Below, piece by piece: positions 46,220 to 55,222 of a DNA stretch of 64,000 nucleotides. The stretch spans positions 1 through 64,000 of the forward strand of contig JBBSQC010000020.1 of NCBI GenBank assembly GCA_038258215.1, read 5' to 3'. Each line of letters opens with the position of its first letter. The stretch's first letter is position 1. The notes under the pieces were generated by a model. That model was given only the letters and a program-made list of their open reading frames with translations. It was not told the origin of the DNA and ran no database searches. This DNA comes from Fodinibacter sp038258215. GTDB taxonomy: Bacteria > Actinomycetota > Actinomycetes > Actinomycetales > Dermatophilaceae. The position numbers were made by a program, and so were the translations under genes.

Positions 46220-46942
46220 TCAGGGAGACCGGGCGGGGAGCAGGCAGAGCTCGTTGCCGGAGGGGTCGGCCATGACGCGCCAGGGAAGCTCGCCCCATCC
46301 GGGGTGCAGCGCCCACCCGCCCGCCTCCTCGACCACGGAGACCGCTGCCGCCTCGTCGTCCTCGGGCTCGAGCCGGATGTCCAGGTGCAGCCGGTTCTTC
46401 TCCGTGCCCTTGGCCGCCAGCTGGGGACACAGCTCGAGGAGCGGTCCGCGACCGGACGGATGCCGCAGGGCCGCCGGCATCCGCGTCTCGACCTTCTCCC
46501 ACCCGGACAGCCGCGCCCAGAGATCGCTGTCGCGGTGCGGGTTCGAGCTGTCGAGCGGGAGGGCCGCGATCGGCCCCGACGCGGCATACTCCGGGCGAGC
46601 CTCCATGACGCAGAACGGGTTTCCCTCGGGGTCCGCGAGCACCACCCACGGCACATCGCCCTGTCCGATGTCGAGGTGACGGGCCCCGAGGGAGAGCGCT
46701 CTCGCCACGACGTCACCCTGAAGGACGCCCCCGCTGATGTCGAGGTGCAGGCGTGGTGCTGGGGCGACGGCCTCTGGCACTCGGGCGAAACAGAGGTCGA
46801 GCACCGGTCCGTCGGGCACGACCAGGCGCGTCTCGAAGAGGTCGGGCTCGTCGGTGAGCGTGCGGGTGTCCAGCAGCGACTCCCAGAAGCGCCCCAGCGT
46901 GCGGGGCTCCGTGGCGTCGATGGTGAGGTTCTCGAGGAACAT
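46220..46942 (-). CDS. VOC-family protein with two glyoxalase-like domains
   Basis: A 240-residue protein built of two related halves of about 115 residues. The first starts ENLTIDATEPRTLGRFWESL and ends WVVLADPEGNPFCVMEA; the second includes NRLHLDIRLEPEDDEA and ends WRVMADPSGNELCLLPA. These DPSGN/DPEGN ends are typical of the VOC (glyoxalase/bleomycin-resistance) fold. No enzymatic reaction can be assigned. ATG at 46942; divergent from the Tat lipoprotein gene. Confidence 0.87.
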   Translation of the reverse strand: MFLENLTIDATEPRTLGRFWESLLDTRTLTDEPDLFETRLVVPDGPVLDLCFARVPEAVAPAPRLHLDISGGVLQGDVVARALSLGARHLDIGQGDVPWVVLADPEGNPFCVMEARPEYAASGPIAALPLDSSNPHRDSDLWARLSGWEKVETRMPAALRHPSGRGPLLELCPQLAAKGTEKNRLHLDIRLEPEDDEAAAVSVVEEAGGWALHPGWGELPWRVMADPSGNELCLLPARSP

Positions 46943-47061
46943 CCCACCGTCCTACCAGATGAACCGGGCCTGAACATCGTTGCCGTCCGGGCGCGCATGC
47001 CGCCGGTCGCCCGCGTCCGTGACAGTGTGAGGAGGAGACCTGTCCCCCATCCGGAGCCCCG

Positions 47062-48579
47062 ATGACCCACCACTTCTCCCGCCGCACCGCCCTGCGATCC
47101 GCCGCGTTGGCCGCCGGGGTCGGCGCAGCGGCATCCGCGTGCACCACCCCGAGACCGACGAGCACCGGTGTCGGGACCGAGGGCGCCTCCACCCCCCCGC
47201 GTCACGAGGTGGTGGTGCGCGACGACGGCGGCGCCGTCGTGCTCTCGCCCACCGGTGACCCGACCCTGGCCGCCACCCGTGCCGTGCTGTCCCTCGCCAC
47301 CGCCGTCGTCGTGTCGAGCACCGAACCCACCGCCCTGGGAGCCGCCGAGGCCGCCGCCCGGGCCCTCGGCCTGCCCCTGCTGATGCCGGACCCGGGCCTC
47401 GTCGAGGAGCTGGACCGGCTCACGACGCGCACCGTCCTGCGCTACGGCACCGCGCAGGCCGTCGGGGACCTGGGGTCCCGCGAGGTCCTGGAGGGCACCG
47501 CGGTCCCCGACCTCCCCGACCTCCCGGGACTACCGAGGCCGGCGGACTCCGGATCGGCGGTCGTGCTGCTCGCGGCGGCCGGGCCGCTGCCCGCCGCGCT
47601 CGGCCCGCTGGTCCACCTGACCGGAGCCACGCCGCGCACGGTGGACGACGTCGACCCCCGACGCGACGAGGGCACCCGCACGGCACTTCGGGCGCTGCCG
47701 TCCGCGCCGGTGCTGGCGGTCGGCGAGGACTTCGGCGACGACGACCGCTTCGACACCCGGCTGCGCACGGCGCGCGAGGCCACCGACCTCCCCGGGGGCG
47801 GGCTGCTGCCCTTCCCCGGCCGGCGCATGGTGGCGCTGTACGGGCACCCGCAGACCCGGGCCCTGGGCATGCTGGGCGAACAGGGCCCCGCCGCTGCGGC
47901 CGTGCGGACGACGAAGCTGGCCGCCGAGTTCACCCCGCTCAGCAAGGAGAAGGTGGTTCCCGCATTCGAGCTCATCGCGACCGTCGCATCCGGTTCGGCG
48001 ATGCCCGACGGCAGCTACTCGCGCAAGACACCTGTGGAGGAGCTGTTGCCCTACGTCGAGGCGGCCGAGGACGCCGGCGCCTACGTGGTGCTCGACCTGC
48101 AGCCCGGTCGCACGGACTTCCTCACCCAGGCCAAGCTCTACGAGTCACTGCTGCGCCGACCGTGGGTGGGTCTCGCCCTGGACCCGGAGTGGCGCCTGCG
48201 CCCCGACCAGAAGCACCTCGAGCAGATCGGCTCGGTGGGCATCGACGAGGTCAACGAGGTGGGCGCCTGGCTCGCCGAGCTCGTGCGCACCCACGACCTC
48301 CCGCCGAAGGTCCTCACCCTCCACCAGTTCCGCACCTCGATGGTGCGTGAGCGCGACCGTCTCGACACCTCCCTCGACGAGGTCCAGTGGCTGGTGCACG
48401 TCGACGGCCAGGGTGGTCAGTCGGCGAAACAGGCGACCTGGCGGGCCCTGCAGAAGGACCTCCCCGAGGGGGTGTGGCTCGGCTGGAAGAACTTCGAGGA
48501 CGAGGACTCCCCCATGCTCACCCCCGAGCAGACGATGGAGCAGGTCGAGCCGACCCCCTGGTTCATCTCCTACCAGTAG
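47062..48579 (+). CDS. Predicted Tat-exported lipoprotein, uncharacterised
   Basis: A 505-residue protein with a twin-arginine signal (SRRTALRSAALAAGVG) ending in a lipobox-like ASAC with Cys27. Residues of about 45-290 resemble a degenerate cell wall-binding repeat type 2 region (AVVLSPTGDPTLAATRAVLS, RTVLRYGTAQAVGDLG); this is weak. The last 200 residues look like part of a TIM-barrel: VLDLQPGRTDFLTQAKLYES, LALDPEWRLRPDQ, KVLTLHQFRT and WLGWKNFEDEDSPML. I cannot assign a function. The final 17 bp overlap the convergent YchJ-like gene. Confidence 0.75.
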   Translation: MTHHFSRRTALRSAALAAGVGAAASACTTPRPTSTGVGTEGASTPPRHEVVVRDDGGAVVLSPTGDPTLAATRAVLSLATAVVVSSTEPTALGAAEAAARALGLPLLMPDPGLVEELDRLTTRTVLRYGTAQAVGDLGSREVLEGTAVPDLPDLPGLPRPADSGSAVVLLAAAGPLPAALGPLVHLTGATPRTVDDVDPRRDEGTRTALRALPSAPVLAVGEDFGDDDRFDTRLRTAREATDLPGGGLLPFPGRRMVALYGHPQTRALGMLGEQGPAAAAVRTTKLAAEFTPLSKEKVVPAFELIATVASGSAMPDGSYSRKTPVEELLPYVEAAEDAGAYVVLDLQPGRTDFLTQAKLYESLLRRPWVGLALDPEWRLRPDQKHLEQIGSVGIDEVNEVGAWLAELVRTHDLPPKVLTLHQFRTSMVRERDRLDTSLDEVQWLVHVDGQGGQSAKQATWRALQKDLPEGVWLGWKNFEDEDSPMLTPEQTMEQVEPTPWFISYQ

Positions 48580-49012
48580 GGACGTCCTCCACGGTCTCCA
48601 CGTACATCCACCGCCCGGCCCGTCGCTCGAAGCGACTCCGTTCGTGGAGCTCGCCCTTCTGGCTCGTCGCGCCCTCGCCGGCGGCCCAGCGCGCCCGGAA
48701 CTCCACCAGCCCGCTCGAGTCGTCCGCTGCGCCGCCGACGACGTCGATGACCTCCAGCCCGGACCACCTGACCCACGGGTCCGGGTCGACGGTCCCGGGC
48801 CGCGTGCGCGCGTGCCACGTGCGAAAGAGGTGGTCACCCGCCGACACCGCGTAGGCCGTGTACCTGGAGCGCATCAGCTGCTCGGCCGTCGTCGCCAGCG
48901 CCTCGCCGCGCACCACCGGGCCGCAGCACGCATCCAGGGTCGCCCCGGCCGGGACCCCGCCGCAGGGGCACACGGCGTCACCCCGCTCGATGTCGTCGGC
49001 GTCACCCGCCAT
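48563..49012 (-). CDS. YchJ-like (UPF0225) protein
   Basis: A 149-residue protein with cysteine motifs near the N terminus (CPCG at 15-18, ACCGP at 28-32) and the family centre TAEQLMRSRYTAYAV, followed by LVEFRARWAAGEG and HERSRFERRAGRWMYV. That is the YchJ/UPF0225 layout with an NTF2-like domain; the SEC-C-like C-terminal zinc motif of longer members is absent. Function unknown. ATG at 49012; a longer frame to 49117 is less likely. Its end overlaps the Tat lipoprotein gene by 17 bp. Confidence 0.85.
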   Translation of the reverse strand: MAGDADDIERGDAVCPCGGVPAGATLDACCGPVVRGEALATTAEQLMRSRYTAYAVSAGDHLFRTWHARTRPGTVDPDPWVRWSGLEVIDVVGGAADDSSGLVEFRARWAAGEGATSQKGELHERSRFERRAGRWMYVETVEDVPTGRR

Positions 49013-49138
49013 CCGCAGCCACACCGCGGATCCACGACCGCCCCTCGACTCACCGACCACGTTGTCCGTTCTACACCCGCTGGGCCGGCCCCGTCGGTGC
49101 ACCGTGGGCCAACACACGGTGGGGAACAGGGGTGGGGC

Positions 49139-49774
49139 TCAGCTCCGCCCCGGCGACCTCGTGGGCCAGGGGGCGTCCACCGGCAGCAGCCCCGCCCATC
49201 CCCGATCCCGCAGCAGGCTCGCGGCCAGCACGCCGATGATCAGGGTCGCGTTGTGCACCCGCCCGGCCAGCGCCGCCTCGACCAGGTCGTCCAGCGGCAC
49301 CCGGCGCACCGGCATACCGAGCTCCTCGCCGTCGCGCTCGTGCCGCTCCGCCTCCGGGACCCCCGAGAGTCCGCGGGCGAGGTAGACGCGGATCACCTCG
49401 CTGGAGCCGCCCGGGCTCGTGTTGTGGTCGAGCACCACGTGCCACTCACTCGCCCGGAGGTCGGTCTCCTCCAGGAGCTCCCGAGCCGCGCTCTCGTGCG
49501 GGGGCTCCCCGCTGACGTCGAGCAGCCCGGCGGGCAGCTCCCACTCGGTGGCCCGCACCGGGTGGCGGTACTGGTGGACGAGCACGACCCGATCGTGCTC
49601 GTCCAGCGCGACGATCGCGACGGCGCCGGGGTGGCCGACGAAGTCGCGGGTCACCACGCCCGCCTCCCCCAGGTCGACGCGCTCGGTGCGCACGTCCCAG
49701 ACCCGGCCCCGGAACACCCTCCCCGACTCCAGCACCGGCTTGCCGCCCTGCTCGTCGCGGAGAGGGTCAGACAT
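49139..49774 (-). CDS. NUDIX hydrolase, ADP-ribose pyrophosphatase-like
   Basis: A 211-residue enzyme with the NUDIX box reading GLLDVSGEPPHESAARELLE plus ETDL; the REllEE core is intact. The preceding VVLVHQYRHPVRATEWELPA is the typical ADP-ribose pyrophosphatase region. The gene follows pyrG as in M. tuberculosis (Rv1700), which has been shown to be an ADP-ribose pyrophosphatase. The ATG at 49774 overlaps the pyrG stop by 8 bases. Confidence 0.92.
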   Translation of the reverse strand: MSDPLRDEQGGKPVLESGRVFRGRVWDVRTERVDLGEAGVVTRDFVGHPGAVAIVALDEHDRVVLVHQYRHPVRATEWELPAGLLDVSGEPPHESAARELLEETDLRASEWHVVLDHNTSPGGSSEVIRVYLARGLSGVPEAERHERDGEELGMPVRRVPLDDLVEAALAGRVHNATLIIGVLAASLLRDRGWAGLLPVDAPWPTRSPGRS

Positions 49775-51488
49775 GCGCCTCGGCGGCCTCGGCGGCCTCG
49801 ACGTGCCGGGGGCGTTCGACCTCCACCAGGCGCGAAGAGCGCTGGGCCGCGATGGCCGCGCCGATGAGTCCCGCGAAGAGCGGGTGGGAGCGCGTGGGTC
49901 GGGACTTGAACTCGGGGTGGGCCTGGGTGGACACATAGTAGGGGTGGGCGTCGGCGGGCAGCTCGACGAACTCCACGAGTCCGAGGTCGGGGTGGGTGCC
50001 GCTGAAGGACAGTCCCGCCTCCTCCAGGGGTGCCCGGTAGGAGTCGTTGACCTCGTAGCGGTGCCTGTGCCGCTCGTGGACCGTGGTGGTGCCGTAGGCC
50101 GTGGCCACGACCGATCCGTCGACCAGGGATGCCGGTTGGCTCCCGAGACGCATGGTGCCGCCGAGGTCGCCGGCGCCCTCGACGAAGGACTTCTGCTCCT
50201 CCATCGTGGCGATCACGGGTGCCGGGGTGTCGGGGTCGAACTCGGTCGAGCTCGCCCCGTCGATGCCGGCGACGTTGCGGGCGTACTCGATGACCATGCA
50301 CTGCAGACCGAGGCAGATGCCCAGGGTCGGCACGAGTCGCTCCCTCGCCCACCGGAGGGCGCCGACCTTGCCCTCGATGCCGCGGATGCCGAAGCCGCCG
50401 GGGACGAGGACCGCGTCGACGCCGGCCAGCGCCCGCGCGGCGCCGGCCTCGGTCTCGCACGAGTCCGACGGGACCCAGCGGATCCGCACCTTGGCATCGT
50501 GGTGGAAGCCGCCGGCACGCAGCGCCTCGGTGACCGAGAGGTAGGCGTCCGGCAGGTCGACGTACTTGCCGACCAGGGCCACCTCGACCTCGTGCTCGGG
50601 CTCGTGGACCCGCTCCAGCAGGAGGTCCCAGTCGGTCCAGTCCACGTCGCGGAAGGTCAGGCCGAGGCGGCGGATGACGTAGGCGTCGAGCCCCTCCCGG
50701 TGCAGGACCTTGGGGATGTCGTAGATGCTCGGCGCGTCGACGGCCGCGGCGACCGCCTCGGTGTCGACGTCACACATCAGGCTGATCTTGCGCTTGATCG
50801 ACTCGGGGATCTCGCGGTCGGCCCGCAGCACCAGGGCGTCGGGCTGGATGCCGACCTGGCGCAGGGCCGCCACGGAGTGCTGGGTGGGCTTGGTCTTCAG
50901 CTCACCGCTCGGTGCCAGGTAGGGCACGAGGGAGACATGGAGGAAGAAGACCTTGTCCCGCCCGAGGTCGTGGCGCACCTGCCGGGCCGCCTCGAGGAAG
51001 GGTAGAGACTCGATGTCGCCGACCGTCCCCCCGATCTCGGTGATGATCAGGTCGGGGGCGTCCTCGGGGTCGACTCCGGGCGCCCCGGCGGCCTGGGCGC
51101 GCATCCGCTCCTTGAGCTCGTTGGTGATGTGCGGGATGACCTGCACGGTGTCGCCGAGGTACTCACCGCGCCGCTCGCGCTGGATGACCCGGTTGTAGAC
51201 CTGACCGGTGGTGACGTTCGCGCTGCCGACGAGGTTGACATCGAGGAAGCGCTCGTAGTGCCCGATGTCGAGGTCGGTCTCGGCGCCGTCGTCGGTCACG
51301 AAGACCTCCCCGTGCTGGAACGGGTTCATCGTCCCGGGGTCCACGTTGAGGTAGGGGTCGAGCTTCTGCATCGTCACCCGGAGGCCGCGGGCCCGCAAGA
51401 GGTGTCCGAGCGATGAGGCGGTGAGCCCCTTGCCGAGGGATGAGGCGACGCCTCCGGTCACGAAGATCTGTTTCGTCTGGGCCACCAC
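49767..51488 (-). CDS. pyrG: CTP synthase
   Basis: This 573-residue enzyme aminates UTP to CTP using glutamine. The synthase domain starts QIFVTGGVASSLGKGLTASS, with DPYLNVDPGTMNPFQHGEVF. The glutaminase domain has GGFGIRGIEGKVGALRWA, nucleophile region TLGICLGLQCMVIEYARN and HPEFKSRPTRSHPLF. The start is not certain: two GTGs stand side by side (51488, 51485) with no strong ribosome site. It completes the pyrimidine pathway encoded by the operon 28 kb away. Confidence 0.95.
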   Translation of the reverse strand: MVAQTKQIFVTGGVASSLGKGLTASSLGHLLRARGLRVTMQKLDPYLNVDPGTMNPFQHGEVFVTDDGAETDLDIGHYERFLDVNLVGSANVTTGQVYNRVIQRERRGEYLGDTVQVIPHITNELKERMRAQAAGAPGVDPEDAPDLIITEIGGTVGDIESLPFLEAARQVRHDLGRDKVFFLHVSLVPYLAPSGELKTKPTQHSVAALRQVGIQPDALVLRADREIPESIKRKISLMCDVDTEAVAAAVDAPSIYDIPKVLHREGLDAYVIRRLGLTFRDVDWTDWDLLLERVHEPEHEVEVALVGKYVDLPDAYLSVTEALRAGGFHHDAKVRIRWVPSDSCETEAGAARALAGVDAVLVPGGFGIRGIEGKVGALRWARERLVPTLGICLGLQCMVIEYARNVAGIDGASSTEFDPDTPAPVIATMEEQKSFVEGAGDLGGTMRLGSQPASLVDGSVVATAYGTTTVHERHRHRYEVNDSYRAPLEEAGLSFSGTHPDLGLVEFVELPADAHPYYVSTQAHPEFKSRPTRSHPLFAGLIGAAIAAQRSSRLVEVERPRHVEAAEAAEAHV

Positions 51489-51590
51489 GGGCTTCAACGA
51501 TACGTCATCGCCGCGGCGCTCCAGACCCCGACGCTCCGCACGGTGTGCACTTCTCAGCCAATCAGTCGCCACCTCCGGCGGTGAGGACCG

Positions 51591-51672
51591 GCCCACCCCG
51601 GGAAACCCAGGCTGATGCGGAGAAGCCTTGTCCAGCACTGCCCGGGTTTATCGGGTCACCCGATAAACCCGG
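51591..51672 (-). repeat. 82-bp dispersed repeat, copy B
   Basis: Read on the minus strand this matches copy A (11722-11803) without gaps at 71 of 82 positions. The 20-base block TGCTGGACAAGGCTTCTCCG is identical and the palindrome around TATCGGGTGACCCGATA is more perfect than in copy A. It lies 15 bp beyond the GT4 stop and 102 bp before the pyrG start, all on the minus strand. The two copies face opposite ways relative to their flanking genes. Function unknown. Confidence 0.85.
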
Positions 51673-51687
51673 CCGCCGGAACCTCGA

Positions 51688-52785
51688 TCAGCCACCGGGC
51701 CGCGGACGTCCGCGCAGGACCGACTCGTAGGCCGTCATGGCCGCCTCGAGCGCATCGACCGGGGTGGGAAGCTCGGCCGAGCGTTCCATCGCCTTGGAGC
51801 GGAGGTGCTCGCGGACCGAGTCGTTGAGCACCACGTCGCGCAGCGCCCGTGACAAGGAGATGGGGTCCGAGCGCGGGACGAGCAGCGCCGCGTCGCCCAC
51901 CACCGCACCCGTGCCCCCCACGTCGGTGGCCACGATCGCGGCACCGGCGTGCAGTGCCTCCTGCAGGCCGACCGGCTGCCCCTCCCACACCGCGCTGGAG
52001 ATGACGACGTCGGCGGCGCCGAGCAGGTCGGGCACGTCGTCCCGAAGGCCCAGGAGGCGGACGGGCAGGGACTCGGCGTCGATCCGCTTCTGCAGCGCCG
52101 CTCGCTCCGGTCCGTCACCCGCCACGACGGTGACCAGGTCGGTTCCCCGGATCTCGCCGTGGGCGTCGAGCAGGACGTCCAGACCCTTCTGCGGCGCGAG
52201 ACGCGCCACGACCACCCCCAGGGAGGTGGGTCCGCCGACCCCGAGATCGGCGCGCACCGCGTACCGGTCGCGGGTGGCAGCGCGGGGCGCGGGCGCGGCG
52301 ACGACCGCCAGCCCGACGTTGCGGGCCCCCAACGAGGTCATCCGGTCGACGAGGTCGGCGGACACCCCCAGCACGAGGTCGGCGCGCAGGGCCACGACCC
52401 GCTCGAGCGCGGCGTAGACCGTGCCGGTGAACGCTCCGGTCGGCGCGGCGTTGTGCAGGGTGGCCACGAGCGGGGTCGTCCGGCGCGACGCGGCGAGGAC
52501 GCCCAGCGCGGCCGCTCGAAGGCCGTGCGCGTGCACCACGTCGGCGCCGTCGACGAGTCGTCGTAGGTCACGCACCGCGATCGCGTCGCGGGCCGGGTGC
52601 GGGCGGTCGCCCAGGTCGACCGGGGCGTACGAGGTCGCGAGCCCGGAGAGACCGAACTGGGCCTCGACAGCTGGCGGGCAGGCGACCACGACCTCGTGCC
52701 CGGCACCGGCCAACGAGCCGACCAGCCCCTGCACGTGCCGACCGACCCCACCGGCGCTCGTCCCGAGCACGAGCAGCACCCTCAT
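51688..52785 (-). CDS. Glycosyltransferase family 4
   Basis: This 365-residue GT-B fold enzyme shows the N-terminal GT4 loop MRVLLVLGTSAGGVGRHVQG, then DVVHAHGLRAAALGVLA. The C-terminal nucleotide-sugar domain has GVVVARLAPQKGLDVLLDAH and the EX7E-like region VWEGQPVGLQEALHAGAAIV. Donor and acceptor are unknown. ATG at 52785 overlaps the MurJ-like stop (ATGA). It is the last gene of the steA-steB-MraY-like-MurJ-like series. Confidence 0.9.
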   Translation of the reverse strand: MRVLLVLGTSAGGVGRHVQGLVGSLAGAGHEVVVACPPAVEAQFGLSGLATSYAPVDLGDRPHPARDAIAVRDLRRLVDGADVVHAHGLRAAALGVLAASRRTTPLVATLHNAAPTGAFTGTVYAALERVVALRADLVLGVSADLVDRMTSLGARNVGLAVVAAPAPRAATRDRYAVRADLGVGGPTSLGVVVARLAPQKGLDVLLDAHGEIRGTDLVTVVAGDGPERAALQKRIDAESLPVRLLGLRDDVPDLLGAADVVISSAVWEGQPVGLQEALHAGAAIVATDVGGTGAVVGDAALLVPRSDPISLSRALRDVVLNDSVREHLRSKAMERSAELPTPVDALEAAMTAYESVLRGRPRPGG

Positions 52786-54413
52786 GCCTGACCCCCTCCG
52801 CGTCGGCGCGTCCTCCCGCGCTGGAGGACCTGCATCATCATCTCTCGGTCCCCGACCGAGAGGGCCACCACCGCGACGAACAGGGCGAGCACGCCCGCCC
52901 CACCCCCCACGAGCACCGCGCCGCCCAGGCTGTCGATGGATCGACCCCGGGACACGACGTCGCCGGCCGCGACTGCCAGGGCGATGGCGACGACGAGGAC
53001 GCCGGTGGTCCTCCCGGCGCCCTCGGTGACCCCGTGGCCCCAGGTCCGGCGCACGAGCAGCACCAACGCGCCTCCCGAGAGCGTCATCCCGAGGGCGGAG
53101 GACACTCCGAGCCAGCGCAGCGTCGGTGCAGGTCCCTGTCCCGCCCCGATCACGACCAGTGGCAGCAGCCCCGCGACGCTCCACCCGAGGGCGGCCGCGA
53201 GCGCGGCGTCCATCGGCCGGCCACGCACGTAGAGCGCCCGGGTCAACAGGGCGGTGAGGCCGAAACCGACGAGCCCGGGGGCGTATGCCGTGAGCGTCGC
53301 AGGGAGCGCCGCGAGGGCCTCGGTGCTGGCCTCCCCGCCGCCGCGCCGGGCGTCGAGCAGCGAGAAGAACGCGCCGATCCCGGGAGCCGCGGCGATGAGC
53401 ACGCTCACGGAGAGGCCCGTGAGCACGAGGACGGCGCGCATCGACCGCGCCAGGGTGTCGGTCACGTCCTCTCCCGCACCGGTGCGGGCCGCGAGGGCCG
53501 GGAAGGAGCTCGTCGCGATCGGGACCGCGAGCACGGCATACGGCAGCAGGTAGACCGCCTGGGCGTACTGGTAGACCGGGAACGTGCCGCTGTCCCCTGA
53601 CTGCTTCGACAGCCACATCGTGGCCAGCACCGCGCCCTGCTGCGCCAGCAGGGCGGTGACCCCGGCGCCGGCGAGGGCGCCGATGCGGCGGGCGTCCTCG
53701 GGCGGCATCCGCAGCCCCGGCCGCCAGCGCCACCCGGTGCGCAGCGCCGGGACCAGGAGCGGCACCGAGAGCACGACGACCCCGAGCGTCGTGCCCCAGC
53801 CCAGCACCCTGATCGCCTCGTCGCTGACGAGGGACGGGGCGGTCCGGCCGTCGACGATCGTGCCGTACCAGAGGTAGGAGACCAGGACGACCACGGAGGA
53901 CACGAGCGGCGCGAGGGCGGCGGCGAGGAAGCGGCGGTGGGCCTGGAGGAGACCGGTGAGGATGATGCCCAGGCCGTAGAGCGGCAGCTGCACGGCGAAG
54001 ATCCGCAGGAGGGTGACGGCGACCTCGGCCGCCCGTGGGTCCGTGGTCACGACGAACCGGGCCGCGACCGGCCCGGCGAGCACCCAGAGCAGGCCGGCCA
54101 GGGGCACGAGCAGCAGGAGGGCCCAAGTGAGCAGCACCGATGCGATGCGCTCGGCCCGGTCCCGCTCACCGGCGCCGAGCCAGTGCGCGATGAGCGGCAC
54201 GGCGACGGCGGCGAGGATGCCACCGGCAGCGACCTCGAAGAGGACGTTGGGCAGCGCGTTGACACTCTGGTAGATGCCTCCGACGCCACCGGCGCGCACG
54301 GCGTCGGTGAAGACGAGGATCCGGGCGAACCCGGCCGCGCGGGAGAAGAGCGTCGTGACCGCGATCAGCCCGGCGGCGCCGGCGATGCCGGATGCGAAGC
54401 GGCGACCCGTCAC
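52782..54413 (-). CDS. murJ: MurJ/MviN-like lipid-linked glycan flippase
   Basis: A 543-residue membrane protein with about 13-14 transmembrane segments. The N-terminal LFSRAAGFARILVFTDAVRA is the MurJ/MviN pattern, and WLSKQSGDSGTFPVYQYAQA resembles the conserved mid-region of the family. It may move lipid II or, given its neighbours, another undecaprenyl-linked glycan. The main chromosomal murJ of actinobacteria usually lies near the origin, so this could be a second paralogue. GTG at 54413 overlaps the MraY-like stop. Confidence 0.85.
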   Translation of the reverse strand: MTGRRFASGIAGAAGLIAVTTLFSRAAGFARILVFTDAVRAGGVGGIYQSVNALPNVLFEVAAGGILAAVAVPLIAHWLGAGERDRAERIASVLLTWALLLLVPLAGLLWVLAGPVAARFVVTTDPRAAEVAVTLLRIFAVQLPLYGLGIILTGLLQAHRRFLAAALAPLVSSVVVLVSYLWYGTIVDGRTAPSLVSDEAIRVLGWGTTLGVVVLSVPLLVPALRTGWRWRPGLRMPPEDARRIGALAGAGVTALLAQQGAVLATMWLSKQSGDSGTFPVYQYAQAVYLLPYAVLAVPIATSSFPALAARTGAGEDVTDTLARSMRAVLVLTGLSVSVLIAAAPGIGAFFSLLDARRGGGEASTEALAALPATLTAYAPGLVGFGLTALLTRALYVRGRPMDAALAAALGWSVAGLLPLVVIGAGQGPAPTLRWLGVSSALGMTLSGGALVLLVRRTWGHGVTEGAGRTTGVLVVAIALAVAAGDVVSRGRSIDSLGGAVLVGGGAGVLALFVAVVALSVGDREMMMQVLQRGRTRRRGGGQA

Positions 54414-55222
54414 CGTGGTGGCCGACCCCAGGCGTCGATCTCCCGCAGGACGGGCGTCGACTCGATGACGGCGGTGAAGCTCACCCGCTCCGAGGCCAGC
54501 GTGAGGGCGGTGAGCACCACCAGGGCGAGCAGGCGACCCCTGCGGCCGCTGCGCTCGAGGAGCGCCGTGCCGACGAGGGCGCCGGCCGCGTTGGCACCGG
54601 TGTCGCCGAGCATGGCCCGTCCGCCCAGGTCGTGGGGCAGCACGCCCAGGGCGGACCCGATCGCGGCGGCGGCGGCGACCTCGCCGCCGGTCCCCGGCGC
54701 CAGCAGGACCGCGCTGCCGGCGAGCACGGTGCCCTTCAGGGCCCGTCCCGGACGCAGGTCCAGGAGGTTCACGAGGTTCGCGGAGGCGGCGACCACGGCA
54801 CCGCCGACGAGGGTGTCCATCCCTCGGACGTCCTCGCGCGCCCGGTCCGCGAGCGCGGCAGCCACCAGCCCGCTGACGCCGATGCCCACCACCTTGACGA
54901 GGCCGGTCGTCACCCGGCCGTGCGCCGCGGCCCCGAGGTGCCCCCTCAGCCCCCTGCTGGACCCGTCGCCGGCGAGGTCGTCGAGGGCGCCGAAGGCCCC
55001 CGAACCGAGCACGGCCGCGACGCCCGCGGCTCCCCCCGGCGCAGCGCCCGCGGCCGCCCCCAGGACGTAGGCCGGCCCCTCCAGGAGCGTGACGGGTGCC
55101 CCCGCGTGGTTGGTGCGCCGCCACACAGGACCGGTGACCCAACGGGTCAGGCCTCCGTGGGTGAGGGCGGACCCACCGAGCGCCAGCAGTCCGGCGGCCA
55201 GCGCGGGGGCCCGGCGCCTCAC
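54410..55222 (-). CDS. Divergent MraY/WecA-like phosphoglycosyl transferase
   Basis: A 270-residue membrane protein with about eight hydrophobic segments. Acidic motifs at the positions of the polyprenyl-phosphate GlcNAc-1-phosphate transferase family are present but altered: ALDDLAGD for the first Asp pair, ANLVNLLDLRPGRALK where MraY has NxxNLxDGLDGL, and AMLGDTGANAAGALVG for the MGDTGS loop. The transferase function is inferred and the substrate unknown. GTG at 55222 overlaps the steB stop. Length is below MraY (about 320-360). Confidence 0.8.
   Translation of the reverse strand: MRRRAPALAAGLLALGGSALTHGGLTRWVTGPVWRRTNHAGAPVTLLEGPAYVLGAAAGAAPGGAAGVAAVLGSGAFGALDDLAGDGSSRGLRGHLGAAAHGRVTTGLVKVVGIGVSGLVAAALADRAREDVRGMDTLVGGAVVAASANLVNLLDLRPGRALKGTVLAGSAVLLAPGTGGEVAAAAAIGSALGVLPHDLGGRAMLGDTGANAAGALVGTALLERSGRRGRLLALVVLTALTLASERVSFTAVIESTPVLREIDAWGRPPR

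Noticed and set aside
35539..49138. Genomic island between rarA and pyrG
   Set aside because: Genes here are more accessory, but base composition looks the same, aspS lies inside, and no integrase, attachment repeat or tRNA borders it.
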